Positions 46,335 through 54,782 of a stretch of 64,000 nt of DNA are shown here, piece after piece; position 1 is the first letter of the stretch, and every line of letters starts with the position of its first letter. Below the pieces are notes generated by a model that did no database searches, was not told the DNA's origin, and saw nothing but the letters and a program-made list of their open reading frames with translations. This DNA comes from Inhella crocodyli (GTDB taxonomy: Bacteria > Pseudomonadota > Gammaproteobacteria > Burkholderiales > Burkholderiaceae_C), in NCBI RefSeq assembly GCF_004004565.1, contig NZ_SACM01000002.1:186001-250000 (forward strand), given 5' to 3'. A program made the position numbers and the translations under genes.

Positions 46335-47243
46335 ATGACCGCGACACCCGCCATCCGCTTCGAGCGGGTGCACAAGACCTACCGCGGCGCCTCCACCCCT
46401 GCGTTGACCGATGTTTCCTTCGACATCGCCCCTGGGGACTTCTTTGGGCTGCTCGGGCCCAACGGCGCCGGCAAAACCAGCCTGATCAGCATCCTGGCCG
46501 GCCTGTCCCAGGCCAACCAGGGCCGCGTGGCCGTGATGGGCCACGACGTGGTCAGCGACTACGCCAGCGCCCGCCGCGCCCTGGGCGTGGTGCCGCAAGA
46601 GCTGGTGTTCGACCCGTTTTTCAGCGTGCGCGAAACCCTGCGCTTCCAAGCCGGCTACTTTGGCGTGACGGCCACCGACGCCTGGATCGACGAGCTGCTG
46701 GGCGAGCTGGGCCTGGCCGCCAAGGCCGACGCCAACATGCGGCAGCTCAGCGGTGGCATGAAGCGCCGCGTGCTGGTGGCGCAGGCCCTGGTCCACAAGC
46801 CGCCGGTCATCGTGCTGGACGAGCCGACCGCAGGCGTGGACGTGGAACTGCGCCAAACCCTGTGGCAGTTCATCGCCCGCCTGAACAAGGCGCAAGGCAC
46901 CACCGTGCTGCTGACCACGCACTACCTGGAAGAGGCCGAGGCCCTGTGCGGCCGCATCGGCATGCTCAAGGCCGGCCAGCTGGTGGCCTTGGACCGCACC
47001 AGCGCGCTGCTGAGCCACCGCAGCCACCAGGTGCTGCGCTTCAAGACCGACGCCGCCCTGCCCGAAGGGCTCGATGCGCGTGTGACCGGGCGCATCGCGC
47101 AGATCAAGGCGCACGACGCCGCCGAGGTCGAGCAGATCTTGGGCCGCCTGCGCCAGGCCCAGGTGCCGGTGGAGGACTTGGAGATCGGGCGCGCCGACCT
47201 GGAGGACGTGTTCCTCGAAATCATGCAAGGAGAGGCGCGATGA
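46335..47243 (+). CDS. ABC transporter ATP-binding protein (YadG-like)
   Basis: A 302-residue nucleotide-binding subunit. Walker A LLGPNGAGKTS, Q-loop VVPQELVF, signature QLSGGMKRRV, Walker B VIVLDEPTAGVD and switch His in LLTTHYLEEAE are all present. It starts at ATG 46335; the longer frame from 46110 runs antisense through TetR and is rejected. It pairs with the permease that overlaps its stop. ABC-2 exporters of this group have unknown substrates; in Burkholderiales they commonly precede bolA-murA-his. Confidence 0.94.
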   Translation: MTATPAIRFERVHKTYRGASTPALTDVSFDIAPGDFFGLLGPNGAGKTSLISILAGLSQANQGRVAVMGHDVVSDYASARRALGVVPQELVFDPFFSVRETLRFQAGYFGVTATDAWIDELLGELGLAAKADANMRQLSGGMKRRVLVAQALVHKPPVIVLDEPTAGVDVELRQTLWQFIARLNKAQGTTVLLTTHYLEEAEALCGRIGMLKAGQLVALDRTSALLSHRSHQVLRFKTDAALPEGLDARVTGRIAQIKAHDAAEVEQILGRLRQAQVPVEDLEIGRADLEDVFLEIMQGEAR

Positions 47244-48004
47244 AGCCCGGTGCGTCGACCCTGTTCAAGAAAGAGCTGCTGCGCTTCTGGAAGGTCAGCT
47301 TCCAGACCATCGCCGCGCCGGTGCTCACCTCGGTGCTGTACCTGATGATCTTTGGCCACGTGCTGGAAGACCACGTGCAGGTGCACGGTGTGCCTTACGG
47401 CGCCTTCCTCTTGCCGGGTCTGGTGATGATGAGCGTGCTGCAAAACAGCTTCGCCAACAGCAGCTCCAGCCTCATCCAAAGCAAGGTCACGGGCAACCTC
47501 GTGTTCTTGCTGCTCACGCCCCTGAGCCCGCGGGCGTGGTTCTTGGCCTACGTGGGCGCGGCCATGGTGCGCGGCCTGGCCGTGGGCCTGGGCGTGGCGC
47601 TGGCCACGCTGTGGTTCGTGCCCTGGCAGGGCTGGGCCCTGCAGCACCTGCCCTGGGCCTTGGCCTTCGGCCTGCTGGGCGCGGGCCTGATGGGCTCGCT
47701 GGGCCTGATCGCCGGCCTGTGGGCCGACAAGTTCGACCAACTGGCCGCGTTCCAAAACTTCATCGTCATGCCCATGACCTTCTTGGCGGGCGTGTTCTAT
47801 TCCGTGGATTCGCTGCCGCCTTTTTGGCGCGCAGCCTCGCACCTCAACCCCTTCTTCTACATGGTGGACGGCTTCCGCCACGGCTTCTTTGGCGTCAGCG
47901 ACACGAATCCCTGGATCAGCCTGGGCATCGTGGCGCTGGCCTTTGCCGTTGTTGCCACCCTGGCGCTGCAGTTGCTGCAGCGCGGCTACAAAGTGAGACA
48001 TTGA
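47240..48004 (+). CDS. ABC-2 type transporter permease (YadH-like)
   Basis: A 254-residue inner-membrane protein with six hydrophobic segments. It includes APVLTSVLYLMIFGHVL, GAFLLPGLVMMSVLQNSF and NFIVMPMTFLAGVFYSVDSLPPFWR; the last is the ABC-2 signature region. It overlaps the ATPase stop by four bases (ATGA). Two copies with two ATPase subunits would make the exporter. Confidence 0.93.
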   Translation: MKPGASTLFKKELLRFWKVSFQTIAAPVLTSVLYLMIFGHVLEDHVQVHGVPYGAFLLPGLVMMSVLQNSFANSSSSLIQSKVTGNLVFLLLTPLSPRAWFLAYVGAAMVRGLAVGLGVALATLWFVPWQGWALQHLPWALAFGLLGAGLMGSLGLIAGLWADKFDQLAAFQNFIVMPMTFLAGVFYSVDSLPPFWRAASHLNPFFYMVDGFRHGFFGVSDTNPWISLGIVALAFAVVATLALQLLQRGYKVRH

Positions 48005-48005
48005 C

Positions 48006-48251
48006 ATGGCCGACCCCACGCCCGACGAGGTGCGTTCCTACATCGCCGCCGGCTTGCCCTGCGCGCACCTCGAGGTGAACGGCGACGGCCGGCACTTCTT
48101 CGCCACCATCGTGAGCGCGGAGTTCGAGGGCCTGAGTCGCGTGCGCCGCCACCAGCGCGTGTACGCCGCGCTGGGCGAGCGCATGAAAGAGCAGATCCAC
48201 GCCCTCTCGATGAAGACCCTGACCCCCACCGAACACGCTGAAGGCGCCTGA
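48006..48251 (+). CDS. BolA/IbaG family protein
   Basis: An 81-residue protein with the BolA fold: GDGRHFFATIVSAEFEGLSRVRRHQRVYAAL holds the conserved His and the helix motif. C-terminal HALSMKTLTP is typical of the IbaG group, which binds monothiol glutaredoxin Fe-S clusters. Its place just before murA matches ibaG-murA in E. coli. Confidence 0.92.
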   Translation: MADPTPDEVRSYIAAGLPCAHLEVNGDGRHFFATIVSAEFEGLSRVRRHQRVYAALGERMKEQIHALSMKTLTPTEHAEGA

Positions 48252-48254
48252 GCC

Positions 48255-49529
48255 ATGGACAAACTCCTCATCCGCGGCGGCAAGCCCTTGCACGGCACCG
48301 TCACCATCTCCGGCGCCAAGAACGCCGCCCTGCCCGAGCTGTGCGCCGCGCTGCTGACGGCCGAGCCGGTGGTGCTGGACAACGTGCCGCGCCTGCAAGA
48401 CGTCCACACCATGATCAAGCTGCTGCGCAACATGGGCGCCAGCGTGGAATGGGACAGCGACACCGGCCACCGCCTGACGCTGAACGCCGGCCCGGTCAGC
48501 AACCCCGAGGCACCCTACGAGCTGGTGAAGACCATGCGCGCCAGCATCTTGGCGCTGGGCCCGCTGCTGGCCCGCTTCGGCGAGGCCACGGTCAGCCTGC
48601 CCGGCGGCTGCGCCATCGGCTCGCGTCCGGTGGATCAGCACATCAAGGGCCTGCAGTTGATGGGCGCCGAGATCGTCGTCGAGCACGGCTACATCCTGGC
48701 CAAGTGCCCGGCGGGTGGGCGCTTGAAGGGCGCGCGCATCACCACCGACATGATCACGGTGACCGGCACCGAAAACTTCCTGATGGCCGCCGCGCTGGCC
48801 GAGGGCGAGACCGTGCTGGAAAACGCCGCGCAAGAGCCCGAGGTGGTGGACCTGGCCGAGCTGCTCATCAAGATGGGCGCGCAGATCGAAGGCCATGGCA
48901 CCAGCCGCATCGTGATCCGCGGCGTCGACCAACTGCACGCCCCGCGCGAGCCGCACGCCATCGTGCCCGACCGCATCGAAGCCGGCACCTTCCTGTGCGC
49001 CGTGGCCGCCACCGGTGGCGACGTGGCCCTGGTGGGCTCGCGCGCCGACCATTTGGACGCCGTCATCGACAAGCTGCGCGAGGCCGGGGCCAGCGTCAAC
49101 GCCATCAACGGCCAGCTGCGCGTCACCATGGGCACGCGGCCCATCGCGGTGGGCTTTCGCACCAGCGAGTACCCCGCCTTCCCGACCGACATGCAGGCCC
49201 AGCTGATGGCCGTGAACTGCGTGGCCCAGGGCTCGGCCAAGATCAGCGAGACCATCTTTGAAAACCGCTTCATGCACGTCAACGAGCTGGTGCGCCTGGG
49301 CGCCCGCATCGAGGTCGACGGCAAGACGGCGGTCGTCACCGGCGTGGAGCGCTTGAGCGGCGCCACCGTGATGGCCACTGACCTGCGCGCCAGCGCCAGC
49401 CTGGTCATCGCCGGCCTGGTGGCCGAGGGGCAGACCGTGGTGGACCGCATCTACCACCTGGACCGCGGCTACGAGCAAATGGAAGCCAAGCTGCGCGCCC
49501 TGGGTGCCGACATCGAGAGGGTGAAATGA
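48255..49529 (+). CDS. murA: UDP-N-acetylglucosamine 1-carboxyvinyltransferase
   Basis: A 424-residue enzyme that starts peptidoglycan synthesis by adding enolpyruvate to UDP-GlcNAc. [20 protein letters not shown] is the N-terminus. The catalytic loop [19 protein letters not shown] keeps the cysteine that fosfomycin attacks, so sensitivity is expected at this site. [15 protein letters not shown] and the C-terminal [21 protein letters not shown] are typical. Confidence 0.98.
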   Translation: MDKLLIRGGKPLHGTVTISGAKNAALPELCAALLTAEPVVLDNVPRLQDVHTMIKLLRNMGASVEWDSDTGHRLTLNAGPVSNPEAPYELVKTMRASILALGPLLARFGEATVSLPGGCAIGSRPVDQHIKGLQLMGAEIVVEHGYILAKCPAGGRLKGARITTDMITVTGTENFLMAAALAEGETVLENAAQEPEVVDLAELLIKMGAQIEGHGTSRIVIRGVDQLHAPREPHAIVPDRIEAGTFLCAVAATGGDVALVGSRADHLDAVIDKLREAGASVNAINGQLRVTMGTRPIAVGFRTSEYPAFPTDMQAQLMAVNCVAQGSAKISETIFENRFMHVNELVRLGARIEVDGKTAVVTGVERLSGATVMATDLRASASLVIAGLVAEGQTVVDRIYHLDRGYEQMEAKLRALGADIERVK

Positions 49530-49612
49530 CCCACCCCCGAAGCGCTTCGCGCCTCCCCCTCAAGGGGGCGCCACTGGCGGCCCGGCCGAGCCGGTTCCGC
49601 GGTGGCCGCTTG
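49530..49612. repeat. palindrome-rich intergenic repeat, Burkholderiales type
   Basis: A short run of dyads between murA and hisG: GAAGCGCTTC (49539-49548), CCCCCT-CA-AGGGGG (49555-49568) and CCGGC-CGA-GCCGG (about 49582-49593), ending GGTTCCGCGGTGG. I recognise this as an intergenic repeat scattered through Comamonadaceae-type genomes. A genome count was not possible here. It may also stop or stabilise the murA transcript. Confidence 0.5.
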
Positions 49613-49644
49613 GAGGCTGACTGCCTGGATTGCTGGTTCACCCC

Positions 49645-50331
49645 ATGACTCAATTGACATTGGCCCTGAGCAAGGGCCGCATCTTTGACGACACGCTGCC
49701 GCTGCTGCGCGCGGCGGGCATCGAGGTCTTGGAAGACCCCGAGAAGACGCGCAAGCTCATCCTGCCCACCAACCAGCCCGACGTGCGCGTGGTGCTGGTC
49801 CGCGCCAGCGACGTGCCGACCTACGTGCAGTTCGGCGGCGCCGACGTGGGCGTGGCCGGCTTGGACGTGGTGCTGGAGCACGAACTGGGCCCTTACGGGG
49901 GCGGGGAGGGCGGCGCTTCGCTGCTGCGCCCCATCGACCTGGGCATCGCCCGCTGCCGCCTGAGCGTGGCCACCCGCGCCGACTTTGACTACGCCGCCGC
50001 CGTGCGCCAAGGCGCGCGCATCCGCGTGGCCACCAAGTACACCCAGCTGGCCCGCCAGCACTTCGCCGACAAGGGCGTGCACGTCGACCTCATCAAGCTC
50101 TACGGCTCGATGGAGCTCGCCCCGCTGACCGGCCTGGCCGACGCCATCGTCGACCTGGTCAGCACCGGCAGCACGCTCAAGGCCAACCACCTCGTCGAGG
50201 TCGAAGACATCCTCCCGGTGTCGGCCCACCTCGTCGTCAACCCCGGCGCCGCCAAGCTCAAGCGCGTGCGCCTGCAACCGCTGATGGACGCCTTCCGCCG
50301 CGCCCTCGCTGCCTCCACTGCCAACGCCTGA
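49645..50331 (+). CDS. hisG: ATP phosphoribosyltransferase, short form
   Basis: A 228-residue enzyme that commits PRPP and ATP to histidine synthesis. [41 protein letters not shown] and the PRPP loop [14 protein letters not shown] are present. It lacks the C-terminal regulatory domain of the long form (about 300 residues), so by family rule it needs HisZ, which is not in the window. The ATG at 49645 is used. Confidence 0.95.
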   Translation: MTQLTLALSKGRIFDDTLPLLRAAGIEVLEDPEKTRKLILPTNQPDVRVVLVRASDVPTYVQFGGADVGVAGLDVVLEHELGPYGGGEGGASLLRPIDLGIARCRLSVATRADFDYAAAVRQGARIRVATKYTQLARQHFADKGVHVDLIKLYGSMELAPLTGLADAIVDLVSTGSTLKANHLVEVEDILPVSAHLVVNPGAAKLKRVRLQPLMDAFRRALAASTANA

Positions 50332-50335
50332 AGTC

Positions 50336-51652
50336 ATGAAGATCCGCCGCCTCGCCACCACCGCCGCCACGTTCGACGCCGAGCTCGAGCAGCTGCTGCA
50401 TTGGAGCGAGGAGACCGACGCCGGCATCGAGACCACGGTCGCGCAAATCATTGCCGACGTGCGCCGCGACGGTGACGCCACCGTGCTGGCGCTGACGCAC
50501 AAGTTCGACGGCGTGCAGGCCGCCTCGGTGGCCGACTTGGCCATCCCTCCGGCCGAGCTGAAGGCCGCCTTCGACGGCCTGCCCGAGGTCCAGCGCCAGG
50601 CCCTGCAAGTGGCCGCCGAGCGCGTGCGCCGCTACCACCAGCGCCAGTTCGAGGTCACCTGCCAAGGCTTCGAGTTCGAGGACGAAGACGGTAACCGCCT
50701 GGGCCAGCAGGTCACCCCGCTGGACCGCGTGGGCCTGTACGTGCCCGGCGGCAAAGCGGCCTACCCCAGCTCGGTGCTGATGAACGCCATTCCCGCGCAG
50801 GTGGCCGGCGTGGGCCAGATCGTCATGGTCGTGCCCACGCCCCGCGGCGAGAAGAACGCCCTGGTGCTGGCCGCCGCCCACCTGGCCGGCGTGGCCCAGG
50901 TCTTCACGATTGGCGGCGCGCAGGCCGTGGCCGCCCTGGCCTACGGCACGGCCACCATCCCGCGCGTGGACAAGATCACCGGCCCCGGCAACGCCTACGT
51001 GGCCGCGGCCAAGCGCCGCGTGTTCGGGCAGGTGGGCATCGACATGATCGCCGGCCCCAGCGAAATCCTGGTGCTGGCCGACGGCAGCGCGCCGCCCGAC
51101 TGGGTGGCCATGGACCTGTTCAGCCAGGCCGAACACGACGAGCTGGCGCAAAGCATCCTGCTGTGCCCCGACGCCGCCTACCTCGACGCCGTCGAGGCCG
51201 CGATGAACCGCCTGCTGCCCGACATGCCACGCGCCGCCGTCATCCGCGCCAGCCTGGAGGGCCGCGGCGGCCTGATCCACACGCGCAGCATGGAAGAGGC
51301 CTGCGCGGTGAGCAACCGCATCGCGCCCGAGCACCTGGAGGTGAGCAGCACGGCCCCGCGCCGATGGCTGCCGCACCTGAAGCACGCCGGCGCCATCTTC
51401 CTGGGCACCTACGCCAGCGAGAGCTTGGGCGACTACTGCGCCGGCCCCAACCATGTGCTGCCCACCAGTGGCACCGCCCGCTTCAGCTCGCCCCTGGGCG
51501 TGTACGACTTCGTCAAGCGCAGCAGCCTGATCGACATCAGCCACCGCGGCGCCCAGGTGCTGGGCCCGGTGGCCGACACGCTGGCGCAGGGCGAGGGCCT
51601 GCAGGCGCATGCGCGGTCGGCGGCGATGCGGGTGGACGCCAGCGGCGGATGA
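50336..51652 (+). CDS. hisD: histidinol dehydrogenase
   Basis: A 438-residue zinc enzyme that performs the last two oxidations to histidine. Visible: [60 protein letters not shown] and the metal-site region [13 protein letters not shown], plus IAPEHLEV. It starts four bases after hisG. The his gene order is broken after it: hisC lies 6.6 kb downstream. Confidence 0.97.
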   Translation: MKIRRLATTAATFDAELEQLLHWSEETDAGIETTVAQIIADVRRDGDATVLALTHKFDGVQAASVADLAIPPAELKAAFDGLPEVQRQALQVAAERVRRYHQRQFEVTCQGFEFEDEDGNRLGQQVTPLDRVGLYVPGGKAAYPSSVLMNAIPAQVAGVGQIVMVVPTPRGEKNALVLAAAHLAGVAQVFTIGGAQAVAALAYGTATIPRVDKITGPGNAYVAAAKRRVFGQVGIDMIAGPSEILVLADGSAPPDWVAMDLFSQAEHDELAQSILLCPDAAYLDAVEAAMNRLLPDMPRAAVIRASLEGRGGLIHTRSMEEACAVSNRIAPEHLEVSSTAPRRWLPHLKHAGAIFLGTYASESLGDYCAGPNHVLPTSGTARFSSPLGVYDFVKRSSLIDISHRGAQVLGPVADTLAQGEGLQAHARSAAMRVDASGG

Positions 51653-51828
51653 GTAGCCGCTGAGCGCAAGGCGACTCGCTTTGCTGGGGTGCTGATCGCA
51701 AGGGCTGAAGCCGTCCGGTCCGCACTCCATTCAAAGAGTCGGCTGTCGGCCAGGAGCTGACTTTGGGAAGCGATTGCCGATTGGCGCCAGTGATATGGCG
51801 GCCGTTAACGATCCGCCGATAAAGCTTT

Positions 51829-52080
51829 ATGCAGCATTTGGACCGTGAGTACGAGGGCGTGCGCTACAGCACCCTGGTCGCCAGCGACGTAATGCGCGAT
51901 GGAATTGCTCTTGAGCTGCATCGGCATTGGCAAAACCAAGACAACGTGGTCGCAGAGGTGTTCTTTTCAGACGAAGTCGGTAAATGGACCCTCAGCACCT
52001 TCGACTGCGATGTTCCGTTGGAGCTGATCGAACAGTTGATTTCCGAAGCAAAGGAAAGGCTGGGGCGTGGTGCTGAGTAG
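51829..52080 (+). CDS. small hypothetical protein
   Basis: An 83-residue acidic protein (DREYEGVRYSTLVASDVMRDGIALELHRHW; VFFSDEVGKWTLSTFDCDVPLELIEQLISEAKERL) that looks like a compact alpha/beta fold. The C-terminal helix is clear. Base composition is lower in GC and codon use less biased than in the his genes. No family is recognised. It lies in the stretch between hisD and phrB that also holds an attC-like site, so it may be a former integron cassette. The 176 nt before it contain no gene I can see. Confidence 0.6.
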   Translation: MQHLDREYEGVRYSTLVASDVMRDGIALELHRHWQNQDNVVAEVFFSDEVGKWTLSTFDCDVPLELIEQLISEAKERLGRGAE

Positions 52081-52182
52081 CCGTTCATTGCGGCTGACTC
52101 TGGCCGGCTGAATGCGTTTGCCGCCATGGGGAAAGTCTGTCGCAACTGGATTGAGCACGTGCGCGATTGGCGCGACGAGCCG

Positions 52183-52569
52183 ATGGCCTATTGGGTTCAC
52201 GTAGAGCGCGACGGCGCGCCATGGCGTTCGTCCAAGTCATACGATCCGCCTGCCCCGATGCCCGACGGACGCTGTGGTTTCCCGGTTCTTTGCATTGAGT
52301 CCCAGGGGTTTGTCTTTCGCTTCTCATCTGCTGCTCAGCTTGGTGAGTGCATCGAAGTACTTGGACGCAAACCTCTCCCTCCATCGCGGCGCCTTTGCGC
52401 AATTCGCGGTGGCCAAGTCGGGCCCAACGGTCATTGGCTTAGCAGGTTGCCTGCGCACATCAAGTCCCCGAAAACTAGGCTGCAAGCTGTCCAAGACCTT
52501 CGCTCAGTTGCATCTGCCATGCCAGTTCACAGTTCATTCAAGCCGACGCCGCTACTCGGCACGGCTTAG
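52183..52569 (+). CDS. hypothetical cassette-type protein
   Basis: A 128-residue protein: MAYWVHVERDGAPWRSSKSYDPP..., then FRFSSAAQLGECIEVLGRKPLPPSRRL and GPNGHWLSRLPAHIKSPKTRLQAVQDL. The GPNxHWLSRLP segment resembles hypothetical proteins I associate with integron cassettes. Its last residues (SSFKPTPLLGTA) are encoded by the attC-like site, so the stop codon lies inside that site. GC content and codon use differ from the neighbours. An earlier in-frame ATG at 52126 would add 19 residues. Function unknown. Confidence 0.6.
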   Translation: MAYWVHVERDGAPWRSSKSYDPPAPMPDGRCGFPVLCIESQGFVFRFSSAAQLGECIEVLGRKPLPPSRRLCAIRGGQVGPNGHWLSRLPAHIKSPKTRLQAVQDLRSVASAMPVHSSFKPTPLLGTA

Positions 52570-52578
52570 TTCAGGCGT
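52523..52578 (+). other. attC-like site (integron 59-base element)
   Basis: The segment has TTCATTCAAGCCGAC, a central imperfect stem (GCCG-CTACT-CGGC) and GGCTTAGTTCAGGC followed by GTTGAGT. That is the layout of a short attC, and GTTGAGT fits the GTTRRRY core site exactly. The opposite core (AGTTCAC) deviates from RYYYAAC at two positions, so it may be decayed. No integrase gene is in the window. Confidence 0.65.
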
Positions 52579-52801
52579 TGAGTGACAACTTGCTGGTGCG
52601 GTGATTGGCTGGTTCGGATCGATAGCAGTCCTCAGAGGCCCGCGGCCTGTTGCAGGCAAATTGCCGCTTGTCTGGGGGCCTGCTGAAGAGTGTTCCTTGG
52701 ATTGGGTTTCTCCCGCCCTTTGACGCGGCTTTGCCGCCGATCAGCGGATCAACCCGCCAGGGCATCGCGGCGCCTCCCCGCCGAGCCGAGCCCACGCTTC
52801 C

Positions 52802-52807
52802 CACAAT
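52802..52807 (+). promoter_or_regulatory. -10-like box of phrB, predicted leaderless
   Basis: CACAAT ends 6 nt before the phrB ATG (52814), with no Shine-Dalgarno in between. The 233 nt between the attC-like site and this point hold no gene I can see. Confidence 0.4.
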
Positions 52808-52813
52808 CGCGGC

Positions 52814-54394
52814 ATGGCCGCGTCCACCGCACTCGTTTGGCTGAAGCGCGACCTGCGCTTGCACGACCACGCCCCGTTGGCGCGGGCGGCGGCCTTCGAG
52901 CGCGCGGCGGCCGTGTTCTTCATCGAGCCCGACTGGTTGGCCTCGCCGGAGTTCGACCCCCAGCACCTGCGCTTCGTGCTGCAAAGCTTGCAGGGCCTGC
53001 GCTTGCGCCTGCATCGGCGCGCCCTGCCGTTGCACGTGCGCGTGGCGCCGGCGGTGGAGGGCCTGGCCGCGTTGCAGCGCGAGTTGGGGGTGACGCACCT
53101 GCTGAGCCACGAAGAGACCGGCCCGGGCTGGACCTACGCGCGCGACCTGGCCGTGGCGGCGTGGTGCCGGCAGGCCGGGGTCGCGTGGACTGAGCTGCCG
53201 CAGCACGGCGTGGTGCGCCGCCTGCGCAGCCGCAACGGCTGGGCCGGGCAGTGGCAGGCGCGCATGGACGCCGACGAGGCGCCGGTGCCTGTTGGTTGGT
53301 CGCCGGCCGGCGACTTCCCCACCGAGCCGCTGTCCACGCCCGAAGCCCTGGGCGTGGCACCGGACGCGCGAGCCGGCCAGGTGGGCGGCGAGCGCGCCGC
53401 GCTGGCCACGCTGGACGACTTCCTGATGCGCCGCGGCCACGACTACCGCCGCGCGATGAGCAGCCCGCTGAGCGCCGAAGCCGGCTGTAGCCGGCTGTCG
53501 CCCCATCTGGCCTGGGGCACCTTGAGCCTGCGCCGCGCGCACCAAGCCACCGAGGCGCGCATCGCCGAGGCGCAGCTTCTCGGCGAGCGCGGCTGGGCCT
53601 ACGCGCTGCGCGGCTTTGCCGGGCGCCTGCGCTGGCACTGCCACTTCATGCAAAAGCTGGAGGACGAGCCGGCCATCGAGCACCGCGCCTTCGTGCCGGC
53701 CTTCGACGGCCTGCGCCCGGGCGACGCCGCGCCCTTCACCGAGTCCGACCAGGCCCGCTTTGAGGCCTGGGCCACCGGCCACACGGGTTGGCCGATGGTG
53801 GACGCCTGCATGCGCAGCCTCAACGCCACCGGCTGGCTGAACTTCCGCATGCGCGCCATGCTGGTCAGCGTGGCGAGCTACCCGCTGTGGCTGCACTGGC
53901 GGCCCACGGGCCTGCACCTGGCGCGGCAGTTCCTGGACTTCGAAGCCGGCATCCACTGGAGCCAGATGCAGATGCAATCGGGCACCACGGGCATCAACAC
54001 CCTGCGCATTTACTCGCCCACCAAGCAGGCCTTGGACCAAGACCCCGACGGGGTGTTCATCCGCCGCTGGGTGCCCGAGCTGGCCGGCGTGCCGTTGCCT
54101 CACTTGGCCACGCCCTGGCGCATGGATGCGGCCACGCAGCGGGCCAGCGGCTGCGTCATCGGAACGCACTACCCGGCACCGCTGGTGGACGAGCGCAGCG
54201 CCATCCGCGCGGCCAAGGACGCGATGTGGACCGAGCGCCGCCGGCCCGAGGCCCGCGCGCAGGCCGATGGCGTGCAAGAGAAGCACGGCTCGCGCAAGAG
54301 CGGGCTGCCGAACACGACGAAGGCGCGGCGCGCCAAAGCGGCGCTGGCACCGGCGACCCCATCGACCCCTTCGCCCCAGGGAGAGTTGTTTTGA
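52814..54394 (+). CDS. phrB: cryptochrome/deoxyribodipyrimidine photolyase family protein
   Basis: A 526-residue flavoprotein expected to repair cyclobutane pyrimidine dimers with light. The N-terminal antenna domain starts STALVWLKRDLRLHDHAPLARA and runs to about residue 130. The FAD-binding helical domain (about 200-470) has SRLSPHLAWGTLSLR, TGWPMVDACMRSLNATGWLNFRMRAMLVS and IHWSQMQMQSGTTGINTLRIYSPTKQ. A basic, low-complexity tail (about 480-526, KHGSRKSGLPNTTKARRAK...) follows. Photolyase versus cryptochrome role cannot be settled by eye. First gene of the photolyase cluster. Confidence 0.93.
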   Translation: MAASTALVWLKRDLRLHDHAPLARAAAFERAAAVFFIEPDWLASPEFDPQHLRFVLQSLQGLRLRLHRRALPLHVRVAPAVEGLAALQRELGVTHLLSHEETGPGWTYARDLAVAAWCRQAGVAWTELPQHGVVRRLRSRNGWAGQWQARMDADEAPVPVGWSPAGDFPTEPLSTPEALGVAPDARAGQVGGERAALATLDDFLMRRGHDYRRAMSSPLSAEAGCSRLSPHLAWGTLSLRRAHQATEARIAEAQLLGERGWAYALRGFAGRLRWHCHFMQKLEDEPAIEHRAFVPAFDGLRPGDAAPFTESDQARFEAWATGHTGWPMVDACMRSLNATGWLNFRMRAMLVSVASYPLWLHWRPTGLHLARQFLDFEAGIHWSQMQMQSGTTGINTLRIYSPTKQALDQDPDGVFIRRWVPELAGVPLPHLATPWRMDAATQRASGCVIGTHYPAPLVDERSAIRAAKDAMWTERRRPEARAQADGVQEKHGSRKSGLPNTTKARRAKAALAPATPSTPSPQGELF

Positions 54395-54399
54395 GCTTC

Positions 54400-54637
54400 A
54401 ACCCAGAAACGGCAGTTGGACACGGCCGAGTGCGCCGTGATGCGGTGCGCTGGCAAGGCGCGAGGACGCCGCGGGCTCTTGCCCGCAAGGACGAGCAACG
54501 CCGCCAGCGTGCTGCAGCGCGGTGCAATCGGCTGTGTAGCGGTGTCGCCCAAGCGGTGAACAGCGCCGTGGGCTCAATCCGATGATGGAGCGAAAACTGG
54601 CAGGCGGAGGGAAGCGGTCAACTGCCGTTTCTGGGTT
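54400..54637. mobile_element. MITE-like element with 19-bp terminal inverted repeats
   Basis: AACCCAGAAACGGCAGTTG (54400-54418) is repeated as its exact reverse complement at 54619-54637. The 238-bp unit starts just after the phrB stop and ends inside the DUF2256 reading frame. The interior holds a further stem (GCGGGC-TCTT-GCCCGC near 54470) but no transposase. No target-site duplication is obvious, so it is old, or the ends are not exactly the transposition ends. Confidence 0.5.
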
Positions 54638-54782
54638 CCGGGGCAACAAGCAGGGGCTGCCCAGCAAGCCTTGCGCGCACTGCGGGCGTGAGATGACTTG
54701 GCGCAAGGCTTGGGCCAAGACCTGGAGCGAGGTGAAGTTCTGCAGCGAGCGCTGCCGCCGCGAAGCGAAGGCCGCCCGATGA
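54582..54782 (+). CDS. DUF2256 zinc-finger-like protein
   Basis: A 66-residue protein. GNKQGLPSKPCAHCGREMTWRKAWAKTWSEVKFCSERCRREAK is the DUF2256 pattern, with CxxC and CxxxC likely holding zinc. The family is often encoded next to photolyase genes, as here, but its role is unknown. The first 20 or so residues (MMERKLAGGGKRSTAVSGFR) come from the inverted-repeat element, so the native start may have been displaced. The next gene overlaps its stop (ATGA). Confidence 0.85.
   Translation: MMERKLAGGGKRSTAVSGFRGNKQGLPSKPCAHCGREMTWRKAWAKTWSEVKFCSERCRREAKAAR

Noticed and set aside
50258-51730. 490-residue minus-strand frame over hisD.
   Set aside because: Shadow of hisD, which has clear catalytic motifs on the + strand.
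52126-52182. N-terminal extension of the cassette-type protein to ATG 52126.
   Set aside because: The extension (GKVCRNWIEHVRDWRDEP) is possible but the homologous-looking core begins at MAYWVHVERDG; left as an alternative start.
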